From Watersipora subatra (lineage: Eukaryota; Bryozoa; Gymnolaemata; Cheilostomatida; Watersiporidae), in assembly GCF_963576615.1 (NCBI RefSeq), contig NC_088717.1:26873513-26937512 (forward strand): a stretch of 64,000 nucleotides of DNA, given 5' to 3'. This document shows, piece after piece, positions 11,201 to 23,700 of this stretch. Position numbers and translations under genes: made by a program. Positions within the stretch are counted from its first letter, which is position 1. The number at the start of each line of letters is the position of its first letter. The notes under the pieces are model-generated. The model worked only from the letters and a program-made list of their open reading frames with translations, was not told the origin of the DNA and searched no databases.

Positions 11201-14200
11201 GAAAAATCACATGACACTGCTGTTCACCCATGTGCACAATCAATTTGTGGAATGGGACCTTTTGGCATGGTCAGTTTTACAAGTTCAGAATGTATTCATG
11301 TTTCATCATGCCTTATGGCTCAACAAACTTTAAGCGAGTGGAAGAGAAAAGTTTGTACATAACGACTGCATTTACATATTTGACAGATGTAGTTCACGAT
11401 ATCTTTTAATCAAATTTTGGCGATGTGAACATAAAAATTAATGTAAAGGAAGACTTCACAATCAAGGTTGTGAAGTGATCAACAATATAAACCAGTATTC
11501 TGATAGCTCATCAGCTGCATCAATTGAAGCTGCTCATGTTATAAATAAGATGTCCAGTGAAATACTGAACAAGCGAAATATGCCAAAATAAAATAAAATT
11601 TCAGTTTATTTTTTGTTTTTGGAAGGAAAAGGTATTATGTGTGAAATTTCATGAACAAAATTGTATCTTTTTGCATTTTTGTTATCATCATTGTATTATT
11701 TACTGTATATATTAAGCATTAATAGTGTCTTTCGTATTAAAATAGCATTGCTAAAAAGTCTGGTGCCAGAATGTCCTAGATCAAACGATCCATAGTCAGT
11801 CACATAGCACTGCTGATGTACGTCTGCACGCATATTGTGCAGTTCGCTTGGCATATGTTTCATCTTTATTTGTACCAATGCATCGGATTTTATTTCCAGA
11901 CATCTATCCTTCAAACACTTAGCAAAAATGTTTGGTTTGGTTTTACAGCTAGAAAACTTGCATCGATGATGATGATGTGCTTCAAAGGCTTCTAAAAAAC
12001 GCACCAGAATGTTATGTTTATCAATCTAACAAGTCAGCTTCATCGTGTTTCAATGTTTTAAATGTAAACATTTTACACCAAAAGTTGACAAAGAGGAGCA
12101 GTAAAAAACTGGTTTAAACTGTATCAACTTGTTATCAACGTTCTGATCCAAGAAAATACTAGTCATAATACATGACACTATATGGTATCTAAAAATACTT
12201 TTTTAAAAATATGCTGTTGATTTTTAGTTGTATGTTTTTTACTTCATCCTCAAGCAGATAGGTTCACAATGAATTTCTGTTGTAGCCATAATTGTGATCT
12301 AAAACTTAAGCTCAACACCAATTTTGTGTTATTTTTTTATACGTTATTGAGCCAAGGACTTCGGTCTTTTTTTGTTAATTTATTTGAGATTATAAAATGT
12401 GGCTGAGTGGGTTTTGTTCTAACATAATCAATGGAGTGAATTTACTGTATATTGTAATCAATATAGCAAATCTACAATGTATATTATAATGTATCATAAC
12501 TGTTTTTAATTTGACAGGAAAATGTAGATGTTAGGGTGGCACGTATTTTCAACACATTTGGACCCCGCATGTACATGAATGATGGAAGAGTTGTAAGCAA
12601 CTTTATTCTGCAGTGTCTTCAGGATATGCCCATTACAGTGAGTTTTTTTAACCACCCATGGGTTTTATAATATCTTGTATATGCTAATAACCTATGCTTT
12701 TTGTAGCTTCTGAATAGTGTTATTTAAACTGCCTCTGGTTTTTACTTTTCGATATGAAAATAATATTTGAATATTTTGGAAGATTGAGTTGTCTGTACAT
12801 ACGGAAGAATTCATTCATTATGCAAGAATGAGGTGTCTGAAGACCACGCTGAGTATCTTGAATTGTCATTAAAAAATGATGGCGAAAGTCAGCTAAAAGC
12901 CACACATGAATATATACTACAATTGCTTGCAATCAACTTTTATATTACAAAGATTTAAATAACGTCATTTCCACATTAAAGTACATTATTCCAGGTGGCT
13001 TTGTGTTCAACTCTCTTGAGAAATTTTAAACGCCACTTGACACTTGTACCTTTATGAAACAGCACATGATCATGTCACAGCGCCATTGAGATATATCGTT
13101 TCACACATCTATATACAGTGAAACTCGGATAACTCAAACTTCAAGGGACCGAGCAAAAGTGTTCGAATTATCAGAGTGTTCAAGTTATCAGAGCACTGTC
13201 ACAAGTCCATGTATTTACTTATTTATTAGTAGATACATGAACATATACAAACTATAATATAAATCAAAAGCACAAATGGCTTGTTTCAAATTAAATGCTT
13301 CTAATGTAAAGTTTAAAACGTTTTTATCAAAAAGTATAGAGATTTTTCTATCACTTGAGATTGGTTTGTTGTTTGAGGTGATGTTATTGCCAGGACGTTT
13401 TTTAGATTGACATTGGCAAAACTTGATCGTTGCTGAAATGCTCAAAAGAAAATACATCTTTTTCTTTTGAGCGTTTTACCCACGATCAATTTTGCCGATT
13501 TTTCTTGAAGTTTATGCAAAGATTAACTTACTTTACCTGGCATTCGTTAAGAGCAACACTCCGAGGCAGTTCAATTAAAAGTTTTATGAGGTTTTACGGT
13601 ACATTGTATATCACTAACGTTTTTTAAATGGATACTTATTGAATGTACACACGTATTCTGTGTTTAGGTCAAACGATGAATGTTTTTTTTAGCTAAGTCA
13701 ACGTATACGTTTAATTACCACAATTTTCAAAACGTTTTAAACATTCAACATTCCGACGTTGATTCAACACGGAATCCACGTCGGAAAACTATTCATCACG
13801 GGCTAGCCGGGTCACATACTGAAGGATTTTCGCCCCGCAAATACAAAACAAAAACAACATGCTGTTTTTGTTTTGTATGTGCGTGGCGAAAATCCTTGCG
13901 CCCGTGACCCGGCTAGCCCGTGCTATTCATCGTATAACAGTATAAATCAAATTTCACCAAACCTTTAGAACAGTCGTTGACAAAAATATTTTGCCGATGG
14001 AGGTAGTAACGACGCTTATGAATTACGAAAAGTTGAGGTTTACCTCTATGGCTTGGAATAAAGTGATTTTCTAAAGCTATAGCAACCGTTTCGGTAGCCG
14101 TTGGGCAAAAAACAGTTTGTTATAACAGTGTTGAGTTCGAGTTATATAGAGCCATTTATCATTGCGTGGGAACGGACCAAGCAAATCCAGTCGAGTTAAC

Positions 14201-17034
14201 CATGTGTTCGCCATATCCGAGGGCGAGTTATCCATGTTTCACTGTATATATTTCTCAAAGTCTGTGGATCTGTGTGTCATTCCAGCTATAGCACATGCTG
14301 ATTATTTTACTGATGCGGCAACGCGTTATGATGCCCCTGTTAAGAAATATTTTTCATAAGGTTCAATTACTATATCTGTTGTCAAGACCAATTCTTCTCG
14401 CTTGGACAATTATATATATTGTCTCTAGTAGGAATAACCTCTACATCATCTCTCGATTCGGTCAGACAAAGACAGTCCGATGTCTCATTTCTACATTTGT
14501 ATCAGTATCGATTGGTACCAGTATCGAGTGGTACCAGTATCGTCGTATTCAAAGTTTTGATAGATAGGTTCTGCTGGAACAGTGATATTTTTTTATACAC
14601 ACACTTCTATGCAAATTGTTACGGTATTAATAATTCAACATATTCAAAGTTTTCATTTTGTTTTCTCAGTTCGTATTTTGTGTCATTACCAAATAATCTT
14701 CTATTGTAATCGTTACAAAATCGCCTTAATTTAGCTATTACTTGCTAATTATTTCACATTTCCAACTAAACCTTTTTAGGCCTATAGTCGTTTTATTTTC
14801 TTAATTTATTTGACCTGCACGAAACATTTTCCTCATGATATGAAGTTTTCAAGTTACAGTTGTTTGACAAAGCTTAAAAACCTTTGCAGTTGTTTCTATT
14901 TTCTCTCTTTTATTTTTCTCATGGTATGTAGTTTGAAAGGTTGAATGGCAAATGCTGTTCTATGTTAAATACAAATCAATTTTCTGACCAGACTTATTTG
15001 ATTACTAAGGTGTGTCTTACCTAGGTTGAATGGCCCCCAGTCTTTTTACAACTTACTCCATTTTCTGCTGCACGTCTTAAGTAAGTACATTTTATTTTAC
15101 TTTCAGCAAATTCATAAAAGCAAATTCATTTATGAATTTGCTGAAAGTAATTCTGAATTGAAATTATATTCAAATAGCCTTACAATCTGGTGGTTTTTGT
15201 TTGGTGCCAGACTAACCTCAACTTTTGTTCATCTTTACACGAAGAATTTTTCAACATTTGTTGCAAAATTTGAACAAATATTTGTCTTGGCTTATGAACT
15301 AATTACCAGCATGGGACATCTGAAGTTTCTCAAAACATTACAGTTATGAAATAGCAAAAATGCTGCTCGAAATTACAAATTAGCAATAGTAAGACATTTA
15401 TTAAGTTAATTAAGCCTACATATACATTTACTCTAGCACTTCCATACTAGTTTTCATCGCCGAACTGCCTATGGCTATAGAGGGCAATCTCAAACCCTCT
15501 TGAAACAAATGAAACAAAAAGGCTCAAAACATAAACATAAACAGACGTATTCGGAATATATGACAACAAAATGTTATTGCAAGGTCACTCTAAGAAGAGT
15601 CTAACGTTTTACATAGCGAACTAAAAAAACAACTTACCATACATTATTGACAACTCACAATTTGTTTTTTCCTGTCTCTTCTTTGCTATTATCTGATGGA
15701 AATGTGTTTCTTTGTGAGTGGGTGAGATGCGCAGATCAGTTTCAGGATTGATGGTGTTACAGTATTTATTTTAATAAATATCAGATATAAAAATCCTGCT
15801 TTACATAGGCAAGTTGTCACGTTGACAAATGCACTCTTTGGACTCCATAATTAATTGCTACACCCCTTAGGTGTGCGAACAATCGCAATGGGAAAGCCTC
15901 TGATCTAGTGTAAGTCGATTAAGTACATAGAGTTGCATGTTTCTATCACTCACTCTACTGCTGAACTTATGCATTGCTGAGCGTACTCTTTCATTCATGT
16001 TTCTCTAAGTTAATCTAACAATTAAAACCTAATTTTGCTGCTTATCATTTTATTAATTCAGCTTTCACAAGTATATATTACTACATATATATAATACTAC
16101 TATATATAATACTATAATACTAGCGCAAAAACTTAAATATTAAATATGAGTTATAACAGATACAAGTTTTTGCGCTCTTATTCTTATATTTGTTGCAACA
16201 TGTGACGGTTTTGACACCCAAAACTAACGCCAAAATGAATTAACTTTGCATGCTAAGGTTTGATTGTATATTAACAAATTGTACTAGTTCAATGGAAAGA
16301 GTAGTCTCAACAATCCTCTAATGGGTTGCTGGTGATTGGACTATTAGTGGCTGTTGCGAGATGGGGTGGAAGAGCTTTTGGCTATAGCTGCAGGTTGAGG
16401 CCTTTTTATTAGACAATATTCTTACGGTCGATATAAAGACAGGGAAAAATTCATATTGTTTGCAATGCAATTGTACGTAACAAATATATCGAATTAAAAT
16501 AATTGTTTGCTAGATATACGGAGATGGCTCACAGACACGATCATTTCAGTATGTGACTGACTTGGTTGAGGGGATGATCCGTTTGATGAACAACAACTAC
16601 ACCTTACCTGTCAACATCGGCAACCCTGAGGAACATACTATAACCGAGTTCGCTGAAATCATTCGCAAATTAAGTGGTAATTTTATCTCACTACGAGATT
16701 GTAGTTTTCTTGTCACACATATTAGTTAGTCACAAGTTGCCACTGTCAACATACCTTAGAAGCTGCCATATTTCTGTTCAAATCACTTGAATGCGACAAG
16801 CTGTTAGCAAAACTTGGTGATATGTTTCTAGAAAGTTCAAGCACAATGATACACAAGCCGGCCATGGAAGATGATCCAAAGCGAAGAAAGCCCGATATTA
16901 CCTTGGCTAGAAAGGTTCTCAATTGGAACCCAAAAGTAAAGATGACCGATGGCTTACGAGAGACCATAAAATACTTTAAGAGTGAGCTCAGTAAAAATGA
17001 CAATATCTGGGCTGTTGACCGCAAAGGTCTCTAA
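5212..17034 (+). CDS. UXS1: UDP-glucuronate decarboxylase (UDP-xylose synthase), ten exons
   Basis: Converts UDP-glucuronate to UDP-xylose, the donor that starts glycosaminoglycan linkers, in the Golgi/ER lumen. Coding exons: 5212-5275, 5532-5592, 6523-6651, 6809-6872, 7191-7371, 10037-10201, 10767-10888, 12518-12637, 16514-16676, 16832-17034. All junctions are AG/GT and phases agree. The product is 423 aa; human UXS1 is 420. Residues about 8-27 form a single hydrophobic anchor (type II). Residues 42-84 are coiled-coil-like. The Rossmann fold opens with GGAGFVG at 109-115. Catalytic residues of the extended short-chain dehydrogenase family are present: TSE at 216-218 and Y245-xxx-K249 in 'CYDEAKR'. 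The gene appears intact. Introns 5 and 8 are the longest and carry repeats. The first exon is the least certain, chosen because its phase, its donor and its short basic-then-hydrophobic peptide fit. Confidence 0.96.
5532..5592 (+). CDS. UXS1: UXS1 exon 2: rest of anchor and stem
   Basis: Acceptor TTTTGACAG, donor AG|GTAAAT, phases 1 to 2. Encodes '[20 protein letters not shown]', completing the membrane segment and starting the lumenal stem, as in vertebrate UXS1. Confidence 0.85.
6523..6651 (+). CDS. UXS1: UXS1 exon 3: coiled-coil stem
   Basis: Acceptor GTTCGATAG, donor AG|GTATGT. The 43-residue segment '[19 protein letters not shown]...' has spaced hydrophobic residues typical of the stem coiled coil of UXS1. 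The acceptor lacks a long pyrimidine tract, but phase and length agree. Confidence 0.85.
6809..6872 (+). CDS. UXS1: UXS1 exon 4
   Basis: Acceptor TTCTTATAG, donor TTG|GTAAGT. Encodes '[21 protein letters not shown]', matching human 'KYPPVKFLSEKDRKRIL', the lead-in to the first beta strand of the Rossmann fold. Confidence 0.95.
7191..7371 (+). CDS. UXS1: UXS1 exon 5: NAD-binding core
   Basis: Acceptor TCTTACAG, donor G|GTGAGC. Starts [17 protein letters not shown], with the glycine-rich NAD loop, then '[14 protein letters not shown]' and 'FELINHDIV', all diagnostic of UXS. Confidence 0.98.
8893..9156. repeat. Four identical 66-bp tandem copies
   Basis: 264 bp is exactly four copies of a 66-bp unit with no mismatches that I can see. 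Each begins CGCATAGACATAGATAGC and ends GACGTAATACACCAT. Because 66 is divisible by 3, open frames run through on both strands, but they have no protein character. Each unit contains a TGACGTAA, a bZIP-type site. Confidence 0.97.
9590..9795. repeat. 35-bp minisatellite, about 5 copies
   Basis: Tandem units made of ACTTTATGATAGTACATTTG and ATAGTAAGATATGAT, followed by a degenerate copy at each edge. Lies in UXS1 intron 5, 240 bp before exon 6. Confidence 0.92.
10037..10201 (+). CDS. UXS1: UXS1 exon 6
   Basis: Acceptor AATTATAG, donor G|GTGGGT. Encodes '[19 protein letters not shown]', '[15 protein letters not shown]' and '[11 protein letters not shown]', which carries the catalytic Ser/Thr-Glu. 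The donor splits the glycine-aspartate junction as in vertebrates. Confidence 0.98.
10767..10888 (+). CDS. UXS1: UXS1 exon 7: catalytic YxxxK
   Basis: Acceptor GATCGATAG, donor CAG|GTAGGA. Encodes '[19 protein letters not shown]' and '[19 protein letters not shown]', containing the Tyr-Lys pair of the active site. Confidence 0.98.
12518..12637 (+). CDS. UXS1: UXS1 exon 8
   Basis: Acceptor AATTTGACAG, donor ACA|GTGAGT, phase 0 at both ends. Encodes '[20 protein letters not shown]' followed by '[11 protein letters not shown]', a substrate-binding segment of UXS. Confidence 0.98.
13116..14244. mobile_element. TA-flanked inverted-repeat element (Tc1/mariner or pogo-like MITE)
   Basis: The left end reads TA then CAGTGAAACTCGGATAACTC. 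The right end is the near inverse, GAGTTATCCATGTTTCACTG then TA. A duplicated TA and CAGT-type ends are usual for Tc1/mariner-pogo elements. The 1129 bp have no transposase frame, so it would depend on another copy's enzyme. It lies in UXS1 intron 8 and carries a large internal hairpin at 13797-13922 and a smaller one at 13415-13495. Confidence 0.75.
13797..13922. repeat. Large hairpin inside the TA-flanked element
   Basis: CACGGGCTAGCCGGGTCAC at the left is mirrored by GTGACCCGGCTAGCCCGTG at the right, and the complementarity continues inwards through GGATTTTCGCC and CAAAACAAAAACA to a tiny loop near 13858. Both ends are flanked by CTATTCATC, so it may be a foldback inserted in the older element. 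Confidence 0.85.
14390..14700 (+). repeat. Dispersed repeat, copy 1 of 2 (inverted)
   Basis: Sequence around 'CAGTATCGATTGGTACCAGT' and 'TTCTGCTGGAACAGTGATA' recurs as the reverse complement at 20545-20870. No protein is encoded. The two copies lie in introns of two convergent genes. Confidence 0.85.
15097..15150. repeat. Perfect 22-bp inverted repeat, 10-nt loop
   Basis: The 22 bases at 15097-15118 are exactly complementary, in reverse, to 15129-15150; the arm core is TACTTTCAGCAAATTCATAA. It sits in UXS1 intron 8. Confidence 0.9.
16060..16185. repeat. AT-rich stretch enclosed by GCGCAAAAACTT inverted repeat
   Basis: GCGCAAAAACTT near 16125 is matched by AAGTTTTTGCGC near 16165, next to a degenerate TATATAATACTA tract. 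Probably a decayed small element or simple AT expansion in intron 8. Confidence 0.55.
16514..16676 (+). CDS. UXS1: UXS1 exon 9
   Basis: Acceptor TGTTTGCTAG, donor G|GTAATT. Encodes '[20 protein letters not shown]' and '[17 protein letters not shown]', including the substrate-binding arginine of 'SQTRSFQY'. Confidence 0.98.
16832..17034 (+). CDS. UXS1: UXS1 exon 10, C-terminal exon with stop
   Basis: Acceptor ATGTTTCTAG. Encodes '[19 protein letters not shown]' and '[13 protein letters not shown]', the conserved end of the family, then a short tail unlike the vertebrate one, and TAA at 17032-17034. Confidence 0.96.
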
Positions 17035-17579
17035 TGCATACATTTATCATTCATTATGTAAAAAGTTTGCCTTTATAGTATCTTTCTCAAATGTTCCAGA
17101 AGTCACTCTACGGGTATAGCAGAATGCTGAAGGAAATAGTATCAATGCAATCATATAGTGCAGTATTATTTAAACACATGTACATGTACAGATGAACATG
17201 TAAAGCAAGAAAACAACTATGTATATACATGGTGGTCATGTTGAACAAACATAACAAGCCTATCTATATAAATAAAAGCTAGCGTCTGCGTATTTGCTCA
17301 GTCTAGTAAGCAACTACCTTTCAAAGTGGAATGAGACAGCACATAAATATGTACAAAAAGAGAGCGCCACTAATTTAAAAATAAGCTAAACGCAGGTCTC
17401 TGGTTAGATATAAACATGAAAAACATGTCATGTCATCATCACAGCTGTTTTCAGGTATTTTGTCTGAAGAGAGATTTGGTCAGACAACAAAAACAAAACT
17501 TCATTTTTGCACCCTGAAAACACTAAAAATACTAAATAAATATATGAAAAGGAAGCAAATGTGATATATAGTTAAACTT
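17035..17579. other. Tail-to-tail intergenic spacer, UXS1 and PPP2R3
   Basis: 545 bp separate the two stop codons, so the 3' UTRs of the convergent genes may overlap. No open frame of note. Confidence 0.75.
17271..17276 (+). promoter_or_regulatory. Candidate UXS1 polyadenylation signal
   Basis: AATAAA 237 bp after the UXS1 stop codon, in the context TATAAATAAAAGC. It is the first exact signal downstream of the stop. Confidence 0.5.
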
Positions 17580-17736
17580 TCACTCATCGTGAACCTCACT
17601 GCTTGATTGCTTAGCTGACTTTGGTCTATGATCTCTCCGATTTTGACTAGCAACAACCTCAGGAGAATTGTTTTTGATTGTGTCTGCTGTGTCCTCGTCT
17701 CCTTCTCCCTCAAAGTCATCATCATACTCAAAGGAT
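17580..17736 (-). CDS. PPP2R3B: PPP2R3 exon 14, C-terminal exon with stop
   Basis: Acceptor TCATAACAG. Encodes an acidic stretch '[18 protein letters not shown]', like the 'FEDYETDEP' region of human PPP2R3A, then a hydrophilic tail ending EVHDE and TGA at 17582-17580. Confidence 0.9.
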
Positions 17737-20700
17737 CTGTTATGAAACAAACATGTTGGTAAAAAAAATACAAAGTGCTATGTTACTACAACTGTCTCAC
17801 CACAGTATGTGTATTTTGTGAGTTTAGCATAAACACATTAGGAAGATTTATGCTTAAAGAACAATATGTTAGTCAGAAAAAATTACAAACACAAGCTATT
17901 ATCAAATATAATAAAACATGATATTAAGAATTATCTGCTCCTATTCATTCATCGTAACAAGAGAAAACAACTCTTTGAATGCATTTATTTTTTTCAACAT
18001 GAATTTGCTTGAACTAATGCGTTAATAATTGTATAACTTTATCAGTCAGTGGGCAAATTTCAAAAACTATGCAGTGAATCAGTAACTTAGTATAAATCTA
18101 ACTTTTGAAAATGATGCCGAGGGATAAAAATCGATATCTAGAAATAGGAAACATTGACTACAGCAGTACACCATAGACAAGGTAGTCCAATTGCTGGCAT
18201 AATTTAGCATTGCTGAAAATATGGCAGAACAGAAGCTGTATATGTCTAGTAGATCAGAAATAGCAAATACCATTCCATAGCTGAACATTTCTAACCAAAG
18301 CAGCATATCATGCGCAGCAACCATAGAAACAGGTAATGTTAGATTTACAAGAGCATGCAGTATTTAGTACTTGACACCGAGCACAGTGAGTATAATATCC
18401 CAACATTTCCAAACTTACATAATCATAGTAATCCCCAAACTCGACGCTGTTGTTGGTACTACAGAACGCATTAACTCAAACATGAAAGCTCATGAATTAA
18501 CTGATAAATAATGTGCTTGCCTAACACACTCTTTGTGACATTGGCAACGACGATGACTTTAGTAGAGATATTAGACACTTCTTAGCTAGTAAAAATAGAA
18601 ACTAACTCTTCAACTTTACGAGTATTATTCTGCCAAATTGTAACCAAATTGCGAGATTTCAGAGAAATTATGTGACACTATCGCTGCTAAGAATGTGCAG
18701 TTTAGATGAAATATTGCAATATAAACCGATTTGAGTCAGTAATGCCTGCTGTCATTAAATTATTTGAATGCTTAAATCAATGAAAATGCTCTTGTAACAG
18801 AATTTTCACGGAGAACCGAAAAGGCATGGATATACATATTGACGCAATGTTTAAAAGTAATATGTAATTAGCTCACTCCTGCTCTTCAGTAGCGTTTTCC
18901 TCTGCCACTAGCAACTCATATTCTTCACTCGCAAACTTGTCCCAGTCGGAGGGTTCCGGTCCTTCAAGTTCCACATCCTGGCAAAGGAAGAAATATATAC
19001 ACAGGCCTACTAGTTGAATGCCCGGGTAATAGAAGTCTTTGCACAGAAAATTCATTTTCATTTAACATAATTATAACAACAGTTACCATTCTAACTTTTA
19101 AACCTCATATCATGAGAAAAGTGTTTTGTACAGTTTAAATAAATTAAGAGAAAAAATAACACAACTGTAAAGGTTTTCAAGCTGTGTCAAACAACCGCAA
19201 CATTCAAATTTCATAGCATGAGGAAAATGTTTTGTGCAGATAAATAAATAAGAAACAAAATAAACCAACTATTAAAATGTTTAAATGTAAATGTGAAATA
19301 ACAGACAAGTAATAGCTAAATTAAGTATGTTTTGCTATGATTACAATATAAGATGATTGGTAATAATACAACTAGAAATTCCACTGTCGTACAGCCCACG
19401 ACCAAAGTGATATTGGAAAAAAGAAAGGGTACCGATGGTTGAAAAATGCAATATTAGCAGTCAAATAGGATAACTGCAATGGTAGCTGTAATGTACTGGG
19501 TGTGGGTGTTATTATATACAACAAATAGCAATAATGAAAGGAAAAGATTATATGTTTATATCTCTCCTCCTGCAAAAAGAGAAATGCAATATTGGCCAAT
19601 ATTAGAAGTAAAATGCACTGATATTATTAGAATAACCAATATTATTAATATAGTAATAATATAAAACCAATGCATAATTTTGTTTACATTTCAAAACATC
19701 ATAGCTAACAACATCACGAAGTTTTGATATTTATATAGATTTTTAGAAAATCTGTACTACGTAGCCATTGTTCTGTAGTCATCCAAACCTATAATTAAAT
19801 ATTGTAATAATCTCATTAGAAGCGTTAGAAAAAATATCATCATCTTTCCCTTTACTTACACTGCGTTAGATTTTTAGAAAATCTGTACTACGTAGTCATT
19901 GTTCTGTAGTCATCCAAACTTATAATTAATTATTGTAATAATCTCATAAGAACCGTTAAAAAATATCATCGTCATTTCCTTTACTTCTACTGTGTTGGAC
20001 ATCAGTTAGAATACGAAAGTACTTAAATGTGTCGGCAAATGAAATTGAAAATGAAAAAATTGAAATCGGCAAGAATCAAACAATTTCTGTACTCCTATGT
20101 TAATTGTCGAAACCTTCGGTAATTCGACAATGCTATAGACTGGTGAAAAGTGCACGTTTTTTTTCGTGAAATGCACAAGACTTTATCGTTCTATTCTCTG
20201 TCGCTCGGCGTTTCAATTTTCGGTCTTAACTTTTATTGAACCAAGCTTTTCAAGCGTTTTGTGACGATTTTCGTCCTAATAAATCTGTCTATTTATGTAT
20301 AATCCAATCAGATGGGTTAGTTTTAGGAATTTGCGGTAACCTTTCAAAGGCTTGGTAACATATTTAAATAGGTTTATATGCGTTTTGTATCATTATTATA
20401 CTTTGACGGCTTTACTGAAAAATAGTTAAATTTGTTGATAGGATTTCATTGCAAGGGTTGGTGACAGCCGTTAACGGATCATTTTTCGGGAGTTGTGTGC
20501 ACATGTGCATTTATCATAAATCTCCCAATCAATCGCTTCACTCTTGTTTGGTCGTGGGATTAATACGAACTGAGGAAACAAAATAAAAACTCAGAATATG
20601 TTGAATTAATAATAACAATTCGTTGCAAAGGAGTGTATGTGTGTGTATAAAAAAGGTTACTGTTCCAGCAAACGCTATCCATCAAGACTTTGAATACGAC

Positions 20701-23700
20701 GATACTGGTACCTCTCGATACTGGTACAAATATAAAAATGAGATATCGGACTATCTTTGTCTGGTACTTTGTCTGACCAAACGGAGAGAGAATATAGAGA
20801 CTATTCTTACTCGAGATAATACAATTGTCCGTGTGAAAGGAATTGGCCTTTACCAATTTAGCAATAGAACCTTACAAAAACTGGAAACAGATGTGTAACG
20901 GCACATTTGAAATCGAAACGGCATATTTGAAAATTAAAAATTAAAAAATAGGTAATGGTAGCAAAACATTAGTTTTTAAACAAATTAAAAAAAATCGCAA
21001 ATGCAAAAGGTTAATAATATTAGTTAATAATCAAAAATGCAAATTTAGCGTGTGCATACGGTATAACAGCAATAAAATGTTAATGACTATAACTCAGTGG
21101 TTAAACGTGTGATTCGATACTTGCGATTGCATTCTCCGTGAGTTCAAAGCCAGCACGCGACGGGTTTTTCACTCTAAGATTTTAATAGCTATAACTGGAC
21201 ATACCATAGAACACACTGTCACACAAACTTTGGGATTTATTGATATACAGAATATATACATCAAAGGAAAGACCATAAGATGAAGCACATATATTAGATT
21301 CGATGTCGGCTTTCGGTAACGAATTAGCTGAGGTATACAGTATATAAAATCATTGATTCTAGAATACTCCCACATAGCGTACATGATGATACTTTAATAT
21401 AGAAGAAACTAAACAAAGTTTGCAATTAAAATTAACCTCATAAGATTTAAATTTTATTGTTTTTACAAACCATTTGACCTTGACACTAACTAAATGTTTA
21501 TAAATTTCGAGCTTTGACAAACTATGCATAAATATGCTCGTGTAATCAAGCAAAGTGTATTTTTATATGAATGCATAAAAATGTCTCCCTGTGCAGGTAG
21601 CGTATGTCGTATCTTGTACAATAACATGCTTTGATATGGCATGGTTTAAACAGAATGATGTTGTATTACTGGCATTATTCTCATTTTGTGAGATAAATAA
21701 ATGAAAAGAAATGATGACAAATGTTTTTAAACTAGAAAAGATTTTAAATCAGTATTTATGCTAATTTTCCAACAGGAGTAAATATTAAACGACCTCCTGA
21801 GAAGTCTGACCTCCTGAGAAGTCACCAGTAAATGTATAGAGACTGTCAGAATTTGACCAGGTTTTGCAATAATCTTACGTAGTATCTCTTCCAAGTGTTG
21901 GTGAGACGACACTTATGAGAATCATGAAATTTGTTGTCCAAAATACTTACTCTCATGTTCGAGAATGGATCCCTCTGCTCATGATCAAGGTATTTCTCCA
22001 AATTAAACATAGTGTCAAAGAATATGTGGGCTTGTTTGCAGTTTTTGAGATCAGAGAGTGATATCTTGTCCATGTAGACCGGGCCAATCAGATCCAACAT
22101 CTGAAAGTTACCAAAACATATGTAACGGAAGATAGTTTCCGTTACTGACCTGTTACAGCTACCTGTTACCTGATAGAACTGTTCCAGCAGCTAAACACAA
22201 AGGAAAAATGAAAACAATTGTATACAGCAGTGCGGTGATTTAGTGAGTGCGCAGCTTGTGAGTTCTTTTTGTAAGTTTCACGTAGCTAAATATCTTAATA
22301 TATATATAACCCTCTTACATTTGTTCGAAGCTTTTATAAAACCAATATATTATTTATATTTGACAAGTTGGCATCGCAATGCTCGAGGACAACTAGAAAC
22401 AACCTCTGGTTCAAAACCAAGCTACTAAGATAGACAAGTGCCACTGAAATAATAAAAGTAAAATTACGCATGCCTAAAGTACAACAATGAAACTCCAGAA
22501 ACAAGTAGAGATGCACTGAGTGGTAGAGACTGCAGAGGTGCTTCAGATTACCTATGTGTAGGGTGTGTAAATAAGGAGAATACATGTGGGATAAACATGT
22601 AACTCTCAGATTCCAGCCATGTACCTCTGCAACTATAGAAAAATTGTGGTAGTTTTAGTCATATTTGAGTTTGCATTACTACATGCGTATTAAATCATAG
22701 AAGCTTCCTTAATAGTGGGTATGTCTGTGCATGTATGTGACATTATTGAACAATGTGATTTTCACCAGATATGATTTTTCCCAGGGGGTGTTTGCATTAG
22801 TTAATTACTATAGGTTCCTATACTCCTCTATATGGCATTTCTGCCTTACGATGCTAACACTGGAACGAATCAAAATCGTATGGCGAGAGTCCACTGTAAA
22901 AGGTAAAAGAGGTAAGTGTGGATAACTCTGTATTAATGGATATAACTAACCCTGAGCAATTACTCACCACATACACTCAATCAACAACAAATACTCTTTG
23001 TGCGAATTAAAAATAATATACATCGAAAATATAAATAGAAATATAAAAACTCATTTTCAAAGCTAGCTGAATATTTTCTTAAGGAAGATAGCGCATAAAA
23101 TTCTTTGATATTTCCTACAACTACTTACAAATAAAAAATCGACATAGTTTCAGGTTGTACTTTCTCAGTCTTCTGAAAGATTGGTAGCAAATAAACCATA
23201 AGTTATTATTCTGTTGGTAGGACCTTATTATTATTATACACCGCAGGTTTAAACTTAGATGATAATAACAACCTGCATTCTGTAACATGTGTGGGAGGAT
23301 AAGAGATACAAGCAGCACAATCAATCGTGTGAATGCACTTGGTTAACTCTAGGCTGCTCAATAATCTGCTGACAGACACTGGCAGCAGATTGCTACAGGT
23401 TAATGACCTAGTTATTAGTTAGTTCCCAGACATAAACGTGAGGTACTTGATCTTCACAAGCGCGTGCAAGTTAAAGCCAGCTAGAGGTCACAGAATTATA
23501 CTACACAACGAAATTAGGTAATGTATGTCCAATTCGCACAAAGGGAAAAGCCCTTTTAGAAAAGTATCAGGTATAATTCAGAAAATGTGAGTTGAAAAAA
23601 CAGCCTAACGAAATTTACAGCTGTTCTAGTAGCTGGAACAGTATCTTCTTCAGTAAATTTATTAAATATTTACTACAATAATAGCCGTGTACGTCCTTCC

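Noticed and set aside
21080..21162. tRNA gene
   Set aside because: A- and B-box-like sequences but no acceptor or anticodon stem that pairs well; a SINE head is likelier.
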